A DNA stretch of 64,000 bases from Gymnopus androsaceus JB14 (taxonomy: Eukaryota; Basidiomycota; Agaricomycetes; Agaricales; Omphalotaceae), in assembly GCA_009733575.1 (NCBI GenBank), contig ML769389.1:557930-621929 (forward strand), written 5' to 3'. Shown one piece after another: positions 34,651-45,444 of this stretch. A program made the translations under genes and the position numbers. The stretch's first letter is position 1; each line of letters opens with the position of its first letter. The notes beneath the pieces are model-generated. The model saw only the letters and a list, made by a program, of their open reading frames with translations, was not told the DNA's origin and made no database searches.

Positions 34651-35151
34651 TCATCGTACAACAGCTTTCTTTGTTATTGACTCGCGGCGGCAATGGATGG
34701 ATGCGGATCGTTGGCAAATTGATGGAGTCTGATACGATAACCCGTGCTCGTAGAAGATAATTAGAGTAGGAACACATTGGCAGAAGATTGACAGAGGAAC
34801 CGAGAGGCAAGAACTAGACATAATCCATCCAGAAACAGAGAAGATCTGAAGAAGAAACATCGCGAATTTACCTCTCATCTGCCGAGGCCCGAGTATCTCA
34901 ACAACCTGCACTCGACATTTTCCCTTCGATGCCACTCTGCTCTTCTGGCTCAAATCAAGAGGGCCCTCTACAAAATTTCTGGATGAGGATGTTGATGCGC
35001 ACCTTTGAAAAAGAGCTGATACATTAATAAGGTCTTGAAGGGATGAGTACTGTGCAGTGTCAGCAAGGCATAGGTTGACCTCGAATGCTTGCACGATCAT
35101 GAAAGACGGAAGCAACACGCGATAAGCGCTCATGAGTGCGTTTGATTGCAA
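34651..35151 (-). CDS. Hypothetical ORF with MSAYRVLLPSF start
   Basis: Internal methionine at 35133 (MSAYRVLLPSFMIV), hydrophobic and signal-like, followed by AFEVNLCLADTAQYSSLQDL. It is the longest of the three related ORFs (8847-9176, 27524-27904) and the best candidate for what the ancestral gene encoded. No known domain. Confidence 0.35.
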   Translation of the reverse strand: MQSNALMSAYRVLLPSFMIVQAFEVNLCLADTAQYSSLQDLINVSALFQRCASTSSSRNFVEGPLDLSQKSRVASKGKCRVQVVEILGPRQMRGKFAMFLLQIFSVSGWIMSSSCLSVPLSIFCQCVPTLIIFYEHGLSYQTPSICQRSASIHCRRESITKKAVVR

Positions 35152-35875
35152 GCGCTTTGCCTTCTCACCTTCATTGTGTCATTCTCTACGCGGAATTATC
35201 GATACAGCTTATGAAAGAGTTGCTGGTACGTTCTCTTTTCGAGCTGATGTCTGTCTAGCTCATTGCCTAAACTCGTCCTCAGCATCCGAAAACCAAAATG
35301 CATTTCAACCGTACAAGCGATAAACCAGCAATCGATCTTCTCAAGGTTCTGTCTGCGCTTTACACAAGTGGATTCCTTCAACATTCACTAGAAATAATAC
35401 TGTCAGCTAGCCCACAAAGTCCATTATAAGAATGTCGCCCGAGTCGCTGGGAGATTGATAGGGAAATCAAGAGTTGGCTCGGCTTGGGAGGTGTGTCCAT
35501 GAAATCACTTATCCATCTCGCAAACTGACTTGATCCAGTCCAGTAAACCTATGCAAGTGTTCGGTTAATCATAGAATCCAATGATTGTCATCATCAGTTG
35601 GTAAAACAGACATATCGTCATAGTCGGAATCAAAGATACGAAACGACTTGTGTTTGGATTCATGGCGCCGCGATTTTCTCCATATGTTATATATTTATCC
35701 GACTCACGCATCTAAAGTCGCCAGTCACATTCGAATTCTCCTAGCTTTTCTTGGGCGGAGATGCTGGTTTCTGAAAAATGGAACAAAGCGGATCGTAGGG
35801 AATCAGTCCGACTATGGAGCATAGGATGGATCATTCAGGTTTCAGGTATTAACGACTTTGAGGAAGTACGTGCCG

Positions 35876-36682
35876 AAACTCTGAAATTCTTTCGCGTATT
35901 TAACCAACCTTTGTTCATTTCTGAATAATAGGTATCGACAGTGGTTGCTTTAAAACCCATTCATTTCTGTCATTATGCTACAATCGTAAAAGCAGCTGGA
36001 ATTCGAAGGTATGTTACTCATGCTCTTTCGAATTCTCGGGCGTAATTCCCGCTTTTTCATTTCACAGTTTAACTGGTAGCGTTGAAATCGTATGTGCGCC
36101 GTGTGTTTTCGCGTGTATCTAAGGAAGAACTAATTTTGTCGATTATTAGGTCCTACTCCTCCTCGACGTCCGACCCCGAAGCCCTCTGAGGCAGTGGCAT
36201 CATTCGGATTATCGCTGAGGAAAATACTGCTCTGTACCGCGGTCAGGGATGGCCAATAGCGCGGAATGCTCGCAGTGCGTAGTCCTTCTCATACAGCATA
36301 AGGTATTCTGATCTGATCCTGTATTCGACAGCTTTTCGGTGCATCTGCGTTCTCGGAGTAACGGATTAATCACAAGCCACCTGGACCCAAAACTTTATTG
36401 CTTCCATCGCTAGTGCTATCGCATCCATCACCGTCGCTTCTCCTCTGATACTGTCAAGACGTGTATTCACGCCGATTTCAAAAACAAGGTGTCAAGGGAT
36501 CTGATTGAACGAGTGTATAACCGAAGGATCAACTCTGAAGGTACGCAGGAGAAATGGCGCCGTTATCGATTTACTAAAGTCGTATCTCTCTTTCCCTGCA
36601 GATTATCGTCGTCCGACCTAAGCTTGTGTTCAGTTATATCCTGGCGCAATTTTTTATTCCTCTATTCGGCCGCTACGTGTAG
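35876..36682 (+). pseudogene. Decayed GGC1 copy
   Basis: Same truncated structure as 28572-29384: no exons 1-2, exon 3 reduced to a fragment, and deletions in exon 5 (the LKIKR signature is lost) and exon 6. Stops and frameshifts are in every exon. The introns are still recognisable, which shows a DNA-level duplication and not retroposition. Confidence 0.85.
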
Positions 36683-37599
36683 ATTGTAACTATCACTTTT
36701 CTCTTCCCTGTTCGTGCTCTCGCAACCTCTTCCTCATCGTAGCTATGACAGGATCTCTTGGGAACATGATCACGAACGCTACCCACTCGCCTACCTATCA
36801 TCGCACCTCAGTCACTTACTCAAAAACCTCAAAGTATGACTACGTCATGACTACTACTCACTGGTTTATTCGATTACTTTACTAGATGCGATATCTATTT
36901 CTGTTGCTGCTATCTTAAACTAATTTCTGTTATACTGCATGCAGTAATTATCCAGATTCTACAAATTCGTGTATTACGATGTCGACTTATGAACCAGAAT
37001 ACGCCTCCCTGCTCATGGTTATTTGGTTACGCGTTGCGCAATTGCTCAATAACTCAGTACTGGTAAAGCTTTGAACATCTACGGTAGGAGGCACTGCCGC
37101 CTCTTGCCCCGTCGCTCTTCTTCTATCGAGGAGGAAGAGGTGTTACAGAAGGAAAGGTGGATTTAAAGCCCAAATGGTTAGAAACGAACCGCAGCCCGCT
37201 CGAGGCTATGATCAATTTGGGGGATCGCAAGTGCGTACTGTAGGTGTTACATTTATACATATGCAGTTTTTCTTTCTCCGATACTATTTAATTTGCATAC
37301 AGTGACAGGAATACCAAGACATCACAGCTCCTCATCGCATTGCTCTTTACATAGGTCCGAACATCTTCGAAATTCGAATGAAGGGCTATGCGAAGTTTCG
37401 CATTCATCCAGGGCCAGGGCCTTCCGTTTCATTCATTTCTCGGCTATTTGCAATATAAAGATGATACACCAACAATCAGTTTATCAATCTCGGTCTTCCT
37501 ACCCGTATCCTCCGAGACCGCCCATCTTCATTTCTCCTCCTTAACCACACCAGTCTCCTCGCTCTATCCTCTCCCAACCCTATCTCTTCTTCAGATACT

Positions 37600-39420
37600 A
37601 TGCGCTCTGCTGTAATCGGGTTAGCTGTTGGTCTATGGGCTACCACCACAAACGCCCACTTGGCCGTATTTACTCCAGGAATGTGGTGCGCAAATGTGCG
37701 TGGCCCGTTCGTTCTTTTCCTCTGCTGCTGCTGAATTTTTTTCGTACAGGGTACAAACGGAACCGACGTCAACTCTGATGACCCTGTCAATCCCTTGTAT
37801 CAACTCGAGCAAGCCCAGTGGTGGTGTGCGTATCTTTTAACTCTCCGATGCTCGCTTTACTCATGCACCGTATCCAAATAGTCCACGCAGATAACGGTGT
37901 AAGTCCCGTATCAAATCGATGTTCACTCTTATCTTCAATGACAATTGTTCACAGTGCAATAAAGTACCCCCGAAAGATGGAGACATACTCGAATTGTGCG
38001 CGCGCTATTTATCCCCCGACTTTTCTCTGCAGAACTGATCGCCATTCCGACAGGCCCGCTGGCAAAAACATCAACGTTGAGATTGCGGCCAACCAAGCCT
38101 TCACCACTATGTCATACAACGGAAAGTTCATCAGTGACTGGCCAGATGGTAAAACGTACCCTTCTAATTATGTATGTTCATTACTATGTCCCCAATCCGC
38201 TCGATTAATCGTCTTCGCAGAACGTTGCAACTTGCATTACCTCTCCCAACAGTCAGTCTAAGCTCTATCTTGGGCGTTCTTTAGCTCTAATCATCCCTAT
38301 TCCGTTATGCAGTGCATACTCAGAACCAGTCCATGGCAGCAGGAACTGCGCTTGCTATCGCTTATGTTGTACGTTCCCCTCTCGAGCGAACTGCTAAACC
38401 TAAACTGATTTTCCTACGTTTCTTAGTCTGACATCGCTGACGTTACGCCCGAAAACCTTGTTGTCTTCTCTGTAACATACAAGTGTGTAATACTGTTTCA
38501 AATCGAAAATTCATGCTGATGCCTTCTTGTAGCACTCCCTGGTTGCGCTTAACTAATTATGAGATCCCTGCTGCTATGCCCGCATGCCCTGAAGGAGGAT
38601 GTATCTGCGGTGTAAGTGCCCTCTTCGCTAATCTCGTTCAAGAATTATTACTAAACGACTTCGCAGTGGGGCTGGGTACGTCTCAAGATCGTCAAAAGTT
38701 TGCCAAGACTCATCATCTTTCTCTGTGGTCTTTTTTAGATTCCCAACGGGTGAGTACTTCGCGGTTCCTGTGCCCTTTATGTCTAACCATCACTTTTTAG
38801 CTGTGGACAGCCAAACATGTATCACGAAGCAATCCGATGCAATGTAACCGGTGCCACGAGCACCACCCCCGTTGGTACCCCCAAGGCCCCTGTATGGTGC
38901 CAAAACGATACTAGCGCGTGTGTTACTGGTCCGAAGCAGATGTTGTACTGGAATCAAGCCTCCGGCAATAACATTGAAGTAGATGGGTATGATTTGGCCG
39001 GAGCGCCCAAGAGCCCAGCGTATAATTCCAAATGTGGCTTTTCGAATGGTGAGGTCCTAGACAATACTTTTTACAGAGATTCACCGCTCATCGGGGATTT
39101 TTATCCACGTATCAGGAGCCCAAAACGACATTTTCACTGGATCTAAAAGTGCAGATTCGTCTTCGTCATCTTCTAACGCGTCGACCGCCTCTGCCACCTC
39201 GGCTTCTGACACGTCCTCGTCGACCGCCTCTTCGATGTCATCCTCTAACACGTCGACCTTGTCGTCCAGAAGTTACGCGAGCTTAGACAGCTCATCTGAA
39301 GTTTGCTTTTGTGATGCCGACTCTGATGATTATTCGACCGACGAACAGGAAGATCAATGGGATACAGTGGAAGGTCTCATCTGGAATATCATGCCTTGGA
39401 ATATTATGCCATGGAAATAG
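37600..39420 (+). CDS. AA14-type lytic polysaccharide monooxygenase with Ser-rich acidic tail
   Basis: Secreted copper enzyme; characterised AA14 members act oxidatively on xylan-coated cellulose. The signal peptide MRSAVIGLAVGLWATTTNA is followed directly by the N-terminal His (HLAVFTPGMWC) needed for the histidine brace. About ten short introns join to give PVNPLYQL, QWWFH, PPKDGDILELPAG, QAFTTMSYNGKF, a second candidate copper His in NMHTQNQSMAAG, VVFSVTYNTPW, CPEGGCICGWGW, CGQPNMYHEAIRC and SPAYNSKCGF, the family order. After the catalytic domain comes a serine/threonine linker and an unusual tail (DADSDDYSTDEQEDQ, then WNIMPWNIMPWK). A TATA-like CAATATAAAG lies near 37450. A NACHT relic begins about 13 bases after the stop, so the tail may include foreign sequence. 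Substrate is inferred from the family only. Confidence 0.85.
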
Positions 39421-39432
39421 AAAAAAAAAACC

Positions 39433-39670
39433 TCCTAGATGGTGGGAGATATTGACGAAGAAAGAAGTTGAGTTGTTCCGCGAAGGATCTGTCTGTGCAA
39501 AGAAGCAAGTAACGCAGCTGCAAACTCCCCTGATGCGGTCTGAGCCACTGCAGATTCGCTTACACCGGCTCCCCCGTGCAAAAATGCACGCCGAATCAGC
39601 AATATACTCCTCACGAATTCAAGAACTTGAGCTCGAGTGCCCGGATGACGGTTTGGAGGGTTGTTCTATA
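39433..39670 (-). pseudogene. NACHT gene relic (P-loop region)
   Basis: On the minus strand it matches the NACHT genes from the CHPGTR region through Walker A to the ADPSRN region. The P-loop lysine codon is changed (GAGVSESAVAQT for GAGVGKSAVAQT) and stops are present. It is a leftover of a further NACHT copy, cut at both sides. Confidence 0.75.
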
Positions 39671-40756
39671 TAGACGGAGAGTTGGGCTGGTTGTGGATAT
39701 CGTCGAATCCTCTAGACGAGGCTCGGAATCATATTAGATGCGTTTCCTCTTCTTCATTCCTTTCACACATTTCCTTATACGTACCAATATACTTCACTGA
39801 TTTTGCTTCCTCATACTTATATCACATCACTTTGTTATCAGAGTATTCAACCCTTCGTATAAACACTTTTCTTCAGCAATAATACGATAATTTCATTGAA
39901 AAAGTACACTGCAGTACGTCCCCCATCTAGTGCCTCCCCAGGAAAGGAACACTGCCAGGACAGGTGTTGATATATATATAATGTAACATATGGAAATACT
40001 ACACTATTTGAAATTGTGAAACCCTCACACTTGCCCCTGCCAGAGCGAAGCAAAGAAAAAAAAATTGAGTCAATACAACCAGAACTGCACCCAATACATT
40101 CGAAACTGACCCAGGGAGGCTAAGGCACAAGAACGGGCGAGAATAGAAAAGTAGCTGTACTAATATTATAAACTGTAACTACAAATTAACTGCTGGACTT
40201 GAGCAGAGTGCGGAGGTGCACCATGGGGGTAGTGACCAATGCATATGATGGACTAGGAGAAATAACGGTTTCGATATCATATCCTACAATCTTACTACAT
40301 TAGGTGATGTGGCGTTATCTGCCGTACCGAAGGACCTAGAAATTTAGCTCCCATACTTCTAGGAGCTAGTAGAAAACCTAACATTGTTGTGTGCGCGGAA
40401 AATCTGACATTGTCAAGAATTTAACATTGAAAATCAAACTTTGCTGTGCATGTCAAATATCGACATCCCTGTGCATACCAAAAATCACTGAGAGTCTGAT
40501 CTCTGATCTAAATTTACCAGATTTTGCATGAATGAAATATTTTACAGTATTATGGCCATAAGTTGTTGATATGCTGATTTTTTGGCTAAAGCTGAAACTG
40601 TACAGAATTGATAATCCTAGATTCTGTATTATACTCAATATAGGTATACCAAGAACTATAGTGAGCCCAAGCTGATAGTTGAAGTCTATTGAGAGTCTAT
40701 TGTACTCTAGAGATTGCAGAGTGATGGTATGCATTAATGGTATCTCACTTAACTTT
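39671..40756. other. No gene seen
   Basis: AT-rich, with no ORF above 100 residues and no terminal repeats recognised. It is repeated at about 51950-53043 because of the large duplication. Confidence 0.5.
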
Positions 40757-40761
40757 GTGAA

Positions 40762-41780
40762 TGTTAGAAATAAGAAATGGAGTTATAATGATTGTGTAGC
40801 CATTTGACCTCAACTGGGCCCTGAGGCAAACGGGTAAGGTACATGAGTATCTACATACTGTATTTATACTTGTAAGAATGACTATGTCATAGTAAACATA
40901 CCGGGAAAGTGGGTACTATGTGAATATCTGTGGCTACTATGCATACAGTAAAGTGGCTACTGTGAGTATATGCATGGACATCAGCAAAACCTGGGCGATG
41001 GCCATAGAGGCCATAGCAATCCATAGCAGGTCATAGCAGCCATAGTGCTATGAAATGCTATGGCTTCCTATGAGTTCCTATGAACTCCTATGAGATTACC
41101 GGACACATGAGCTAGCTGTCAACATCTTGACAGCTGTCAGTCTCTCCCGCCAATGCTATATAGTATCGATGCATCGACGTTGTAACTTCCCCAAGTTCCC
41201 TTCCTTCCCTCCCCCCAACTTCCTTTTTTTTCCCAAGTCGAAGCTCCGAGTTGCTTTAGTTCGGATGTCCTTGGTAAGTCTCACCCTTGGACTTTATTTG
41301 ATACAGCTAATTAAGCATTGGTAGTGTTACAATTTGGTATTTACAGTACTTTAGCTTTGTTTACACTATGTAGTCATACTTTTTGAGTCGCTATGCTTAC
41401 TACCATGGCCGTGACAATATATATGCAATATGATACGATTTTTTAAATTATTATTTCCGCTTGCAATGAGTGAGGGAATTGATTCCGAAAGCAGTCATAC
41501 ATTCAGTTTTCAATTCAAACCGCCCTGACAGATGTCATTTGCGAGAAATCCATAGCGACTCATAGCAATCCATAGCGGTCCATAGTTCTGGACAGATGGG
41601 GACCTTGCTATGAGTGCTATGAGTGCTATGAGTGCTGGACAGAGCTGTACAGCTCTGTCCAGTACACCCAGGTTTTGCTGATGGATACTGTGAGTGTATG
41701 TGCAAATATCTCCTGTGATATCATAAATTCATAAGTATGTCGTAATGTGGGCTAAAATAAATTTTCTGTAAATTCCAACA
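40762..41780 (-). mobile_element. Solo LTR (family 2) split by a MITE, TSD GTGAA
   Basis: Minus-strand LTR starting TGTTGGAATTTACAG at 41780 and ending TTTCTAACA at 40762. GTGAA flanks it (40757-40761, 41781-41785). Without the 705-bp insertion it is 312 bp, exactly the length of the uninterrupted copy at 53049-53360. Confidence 0.85.
40979..41683 (+). mobile_element. 705-bp CATCAGC-family MITE, present only in the left copy
   Basis: Termini CATCAGCAAAACCTGGG and CCCAGGTTTTGCTGATG. GA occurs at 40977-40978 and 41684-41685, and the right copy shows the empty site with a single GA at 53264-53265. Both subterminal regions are packed with CATAGC/GCTATG words that can fold back. The core has TTGACAGCTGTCA, then TCTCTCCCGCC and TATATAG (41120-41165). 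Confidence 0.92.
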
Positions 41781-41785
41781 GTGAA

Positions 41786-42845
41786 TGCATCTTGTTCCAA
41801 GTCCTATGCATTGTATGGTGTAGCAAGTCAAGCTTGGTGGATACCAAGTTGATGAGCAAGGCTATTCCAGGCCCACGTATAATTACTACTAGGCTAGACA
41901 ATCAAAAGACATACTCAAGGGATTGAAGTTTCCAAGGCAGCAATTGGTGCAGCCCAACAAGTTGGTTATACAAAACCTACAATGTTACTCTGCCAAGATG
42001 AAAACTCTTGACTAGATGAAAGCTTGTTTAGGCAATCTTGTCATGGAATGTCCGGTAACTCTGGCCCAGAGCTGCCGCGATGAATGGAAACACTCCCACA
42101 ATGTCATAAGTCTCTTGACTGAGATGATAAAAGCAACATAGATGACAGAATCATCTAGGTGAGTTAAACTCTCTGAGACCAGATATTGTACTAGCTGGAG
42201 GTCCAGGGCTCAGTTAGGGCTCCGAAGCAAGTGTGATTGATGGTGTGTCATTGGGTTGTGCATTGCCAGAGGGTGCCAAGGCATACCTGCCGCGGCATCA
42301 CCAATGCACCCACCTGATCAACCTCATCACAATCACTCTTAGTCTTTAGAGCAAGGAATGACTAGGAATAATTCCTGTCCAAGCTTCAGTGTTGTTCCAA
42401 GATCCATGTGCTACAACACATTTAGGCTCGAGTCCACATGGAACTAGGCATAATGTCTAGCTCACTATTGGCAAGGCAAAGATAGATATACTTCTGAGGG
42501 CTGTTCATGGAATGTTTTTGAACACCATAGAACTTCACCAAGTCATAAATTTGGAGGACCTGCACAGTTTCCGAGGCAAAAGAAAGTGACTTGAGTTCAT
42601 CTAGGACCAAATTCCAATCATTACCATTCCAAGCTATGAATTTCCCAAGATTAGGCATACTGAGATGATTTATTGAGGAAGATTATTTATTATTTTACAT
42701 TTATGGACATGTCTTGATCTCTTTCATATTATTTCTTTGTTTTAGTATTATTCCAAGATGTACCAGTATAAAAGGGTAGTTACATTCTACGTAGCAATCC
42801 AAGTGAGACTTGATACCTGAAATGCAGTTCTATCTTAGGACCTGT
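41786..42845. other. Unassigned repeat-region sequence
   Basis: Holds only a 78-codon minus-strand ORF (42422-42658) without recognisable domain. It is possibly the decayed interior of an older element. Confidence 0.4.
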
Positions 42846-42853
42846 ATAGTATT

Positions 42854-43674
42854 TAAGGGTGGACACGACTCCGGGTCCTGGTTTACCTGGACCTGTGATG
42901 CCGGTAACTGGAGGGCAAAGCTAGCAACCTGCGACTGGTTCCAAACCCGTGGGAAACTGGTTAACCGGTACCGGGACCTGCCACAGGTAAACTGGCCAGT
43001 ACCTGTGTGACCTGCCCATACTAGGGCACTCACTAGTAGTAATAATATTTGTACTAACATTAGTACTTATACTGGTACTAGTATGTTTGTATTAGATTCT
43101 AGCACCAATGTTAGTACTAAATTCAAAGACTGGTAAGTATCCAGCCATTATTGGTACAGTATTCAATGCAATGTCAGTGGTAATAATACCAAAATATTTG
43201 GATAATGTCTTTTAACATGGAGATAAGATCCAAATAAGATCTCTATGCTACTGTATGCACTATCACTGCTACTATAGCTGCATATATGCATCTTAATGCC
43301 ACCTCTATTATCTTACTTACTATTAATTAAGCTACTATTGGCAAAGTATTAGTACTATTAGTGTAAGTATACTAGTATTAGACACTGATATCAGCCCCAA
43401 CCAGGACTAATACATACTGTAAGTACTAACCAATAATATTAGTATACTATATTGGCACTAAGTAGTGAAATATGTACCAATATCAAAGCCAAACATTTGT
43501 TCCCACGGGTCTACTGGTACCGGCCAGTCACAATAAAAACAAAAATGGCGACCTGCAACCGGGCATAACCCGTGGGAAACCAGTACCGGGACCCGCAGGT
43601 TAAAAAACTGGACGGTATTCCCACAGGTAAACCTGCCGGTACCAGGTCAGGACCTGGAGTCGTGTCCATCCTTA
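42854..43674. mobile_element. hAT-type MITE, TSD ATAGTATT
   Basis: Terminal inverted repeats TAAGGGTGGACACGACTCC and GGAGTCGTGTCCATCCTTA, with the 8-bp duplication ATAGTATT at 42846-42853 and 43675-43682. Subterminal stretches are rich in GGTACCGG and CCGTGGG words; the middle is rich in TAGTACTA-like words. 821 bp, no transposase. An 8-bp duplication points to the hAT superfamily. Confidence 0.9.
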
Positions 43675-44109
43675 ATAGTATTTGACATCTGCAGATGGAT
43701 AAGATTGGTCTATACAACCTTTGAAACAGGTGGCCTTCTTGTAACCTGAGGCAATTCAATCTACTTCCCGGCTATTAAGTTGAGCGTTCCTGGTGTTCAT
43801 CTTGGAGGGAAGTCACATCAGTCTTAGGACTGCAAGTGGAGCCTAACATGCACATCTTGCTGAGCCTGTTGTTGATCAGGAAAGGACTTGGACCCAAGTG
43901 TCAGCTTGGTGTAGTTTTAGGGAGGAAGCTTCTCAGAGTGTTACCTAGCTTACCAACTTGTTTACCTCTTGCCCGCTCTTCACTGAGTGTGTTAAAAATG
44001 CCTACTCAAGTGACTTGTGTGGTGGTCATATAAGCTTGTTAGGTAACTTGCAGGATCACCTGAGAGTTGGAGTATCATTGCGTGGCAATGTAAAGGCTCC
44101 TGATTCATG

Positions 44110-44280
44110 CTAAGTTGTTTGTTGAGTTGATGTACTTGACCCATGCTTGGGTATTTCACCTTGGATATGCAAAGTTGTTTGTTGAGTCGGCATACTTGAC
44201 CATGCCTTGGTGTTCGTGCAGATATGCAAAGTCATTTGTTGAGTCAGTGTACTTGACCCGTGTTTTGGTGTTTGCTTTTC
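44110..44280 (+). repeat. Tandem repeat, about 57-60 bp, three units
   Basis: Each unit contains a variant of GCAAAGTTGTTTGTTGAGTC followed by TACTTGACCCATGC. The units differ at several bases. The surroundings from 43683 to 44576 hold no gene. Confidence 0.7.
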
Positions 44281-44581
44281 CCCTCAATTAGTTCAGTGCA
44301 TTGTCATACATTGGTTGACTTTTCACAACCTTCCTCCAATACAAACCTTGCTCATTTGCACTGCCTGTGCTTCTGTTGAGTGCTTTATTTATGAATCAAA
44401 TAGTAGTAAGAGGGAACCTTTGACAACCTCCTTCCTCGCATTAATTAAACCTTTTGGATTAAATCTGATTGGGGTGATTGTTGTTTAGTTGGTTTTCATA
44501 CCTAGCACAGATCTAACTCATCATTGTCACAGATGTCTTTCAATCCAAATGACTCAAGGACATCTCAAAGAAAGTTAGCCA

Positions 44582-44925
44582 TGTTGAAAATAAAATAATA
44601 ACACCTGATTGTGTTATTATAGAAAGAGATAATAACACATCAATAATAAGGATCATATGACTGTTTGACCTCTAAAGGATCCTGAGGCAAACAGATGGTA
44701 AAGTACATGGGTATCTACAAGCAGTATATATATACCCAAAGAAATGCATATGTCATAGCTATCAAATATAGTAAGTGGATACTATGTGAAGTCATGATAT
44801 CACCTACGAAGCAATGGTGATGTAAGGTGTAAATATAGCATGTATGACATTAATATGATGTAAATGATGACTTCATCATGACATAGCTGTATCCAGCTTG
44901 TACAACTGAATTTCCAATTCCAACA
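44582..44925 (-). mobile_element. Solo LTR (family 3), TSD AGCCA
   Basis: Minus-strand LTR from TGTTGGAATTGGAAATTC at 44925 to TTATTTTCAACA at 44582, flanked by AGCCA (44577-44581, 44926-44930). A further partial LTR end (TGTTGGAATTTTTGATGG, minus strand) lies at 45061, just before the Tc1 element, and a plus-strand family 3 fragment is near 47094. Confidence 0.85.
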
Positions 44926-45444
44926 AGCCACTATGCTGCCTTCACTAGTGTCCAGATGAAGATTCTTAATGCAGGTATGTTGGGACTCAATAAATTGAAC
45001 TAGACTAATACTCAAACAAGACAGAAACTCCTGAAGGATAACCCCATCAAAAATTCCAACAACTGTTGCATATACAGTGGGTCAAAAAATTGTCCACATG
45101 TTTGACACTTTTGTAAAGATCCAGGATTTGCAAGATAGATATTATATATATCAAAAGATGATTAGTAAGGACTAAAGAGCCCTGGATCCTGGCTCCATGT
45201 ACATATCTGGTTTGCCTTGTTTGGATCAAAACTCACTGAGATATAAACAGTTTAATTCAATGACCCATGTGGACAATTTTTTGAGTTTGTATTGTAATAA
45301 CTTTGGTCCACAATTGTGAGCCCTCATCAATGACATCATGACTCAGACTGTATGGTGATGTCATATAGACATCATAATAATATCATACAAGCTATCTGAC
45401 ATATATATAAGCATATCTCACTGATTTATGGTTCTAATAAAATT

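Noticed and set aside
41786..44576. Interior of a full-length copia element between the two flanking LTRs
   Set aside because: The LTRs at 40762 and 44582 belong to different families and each has its own 5-bp duplication, so they are independent solo LTRs; no pol motifs are found between them.
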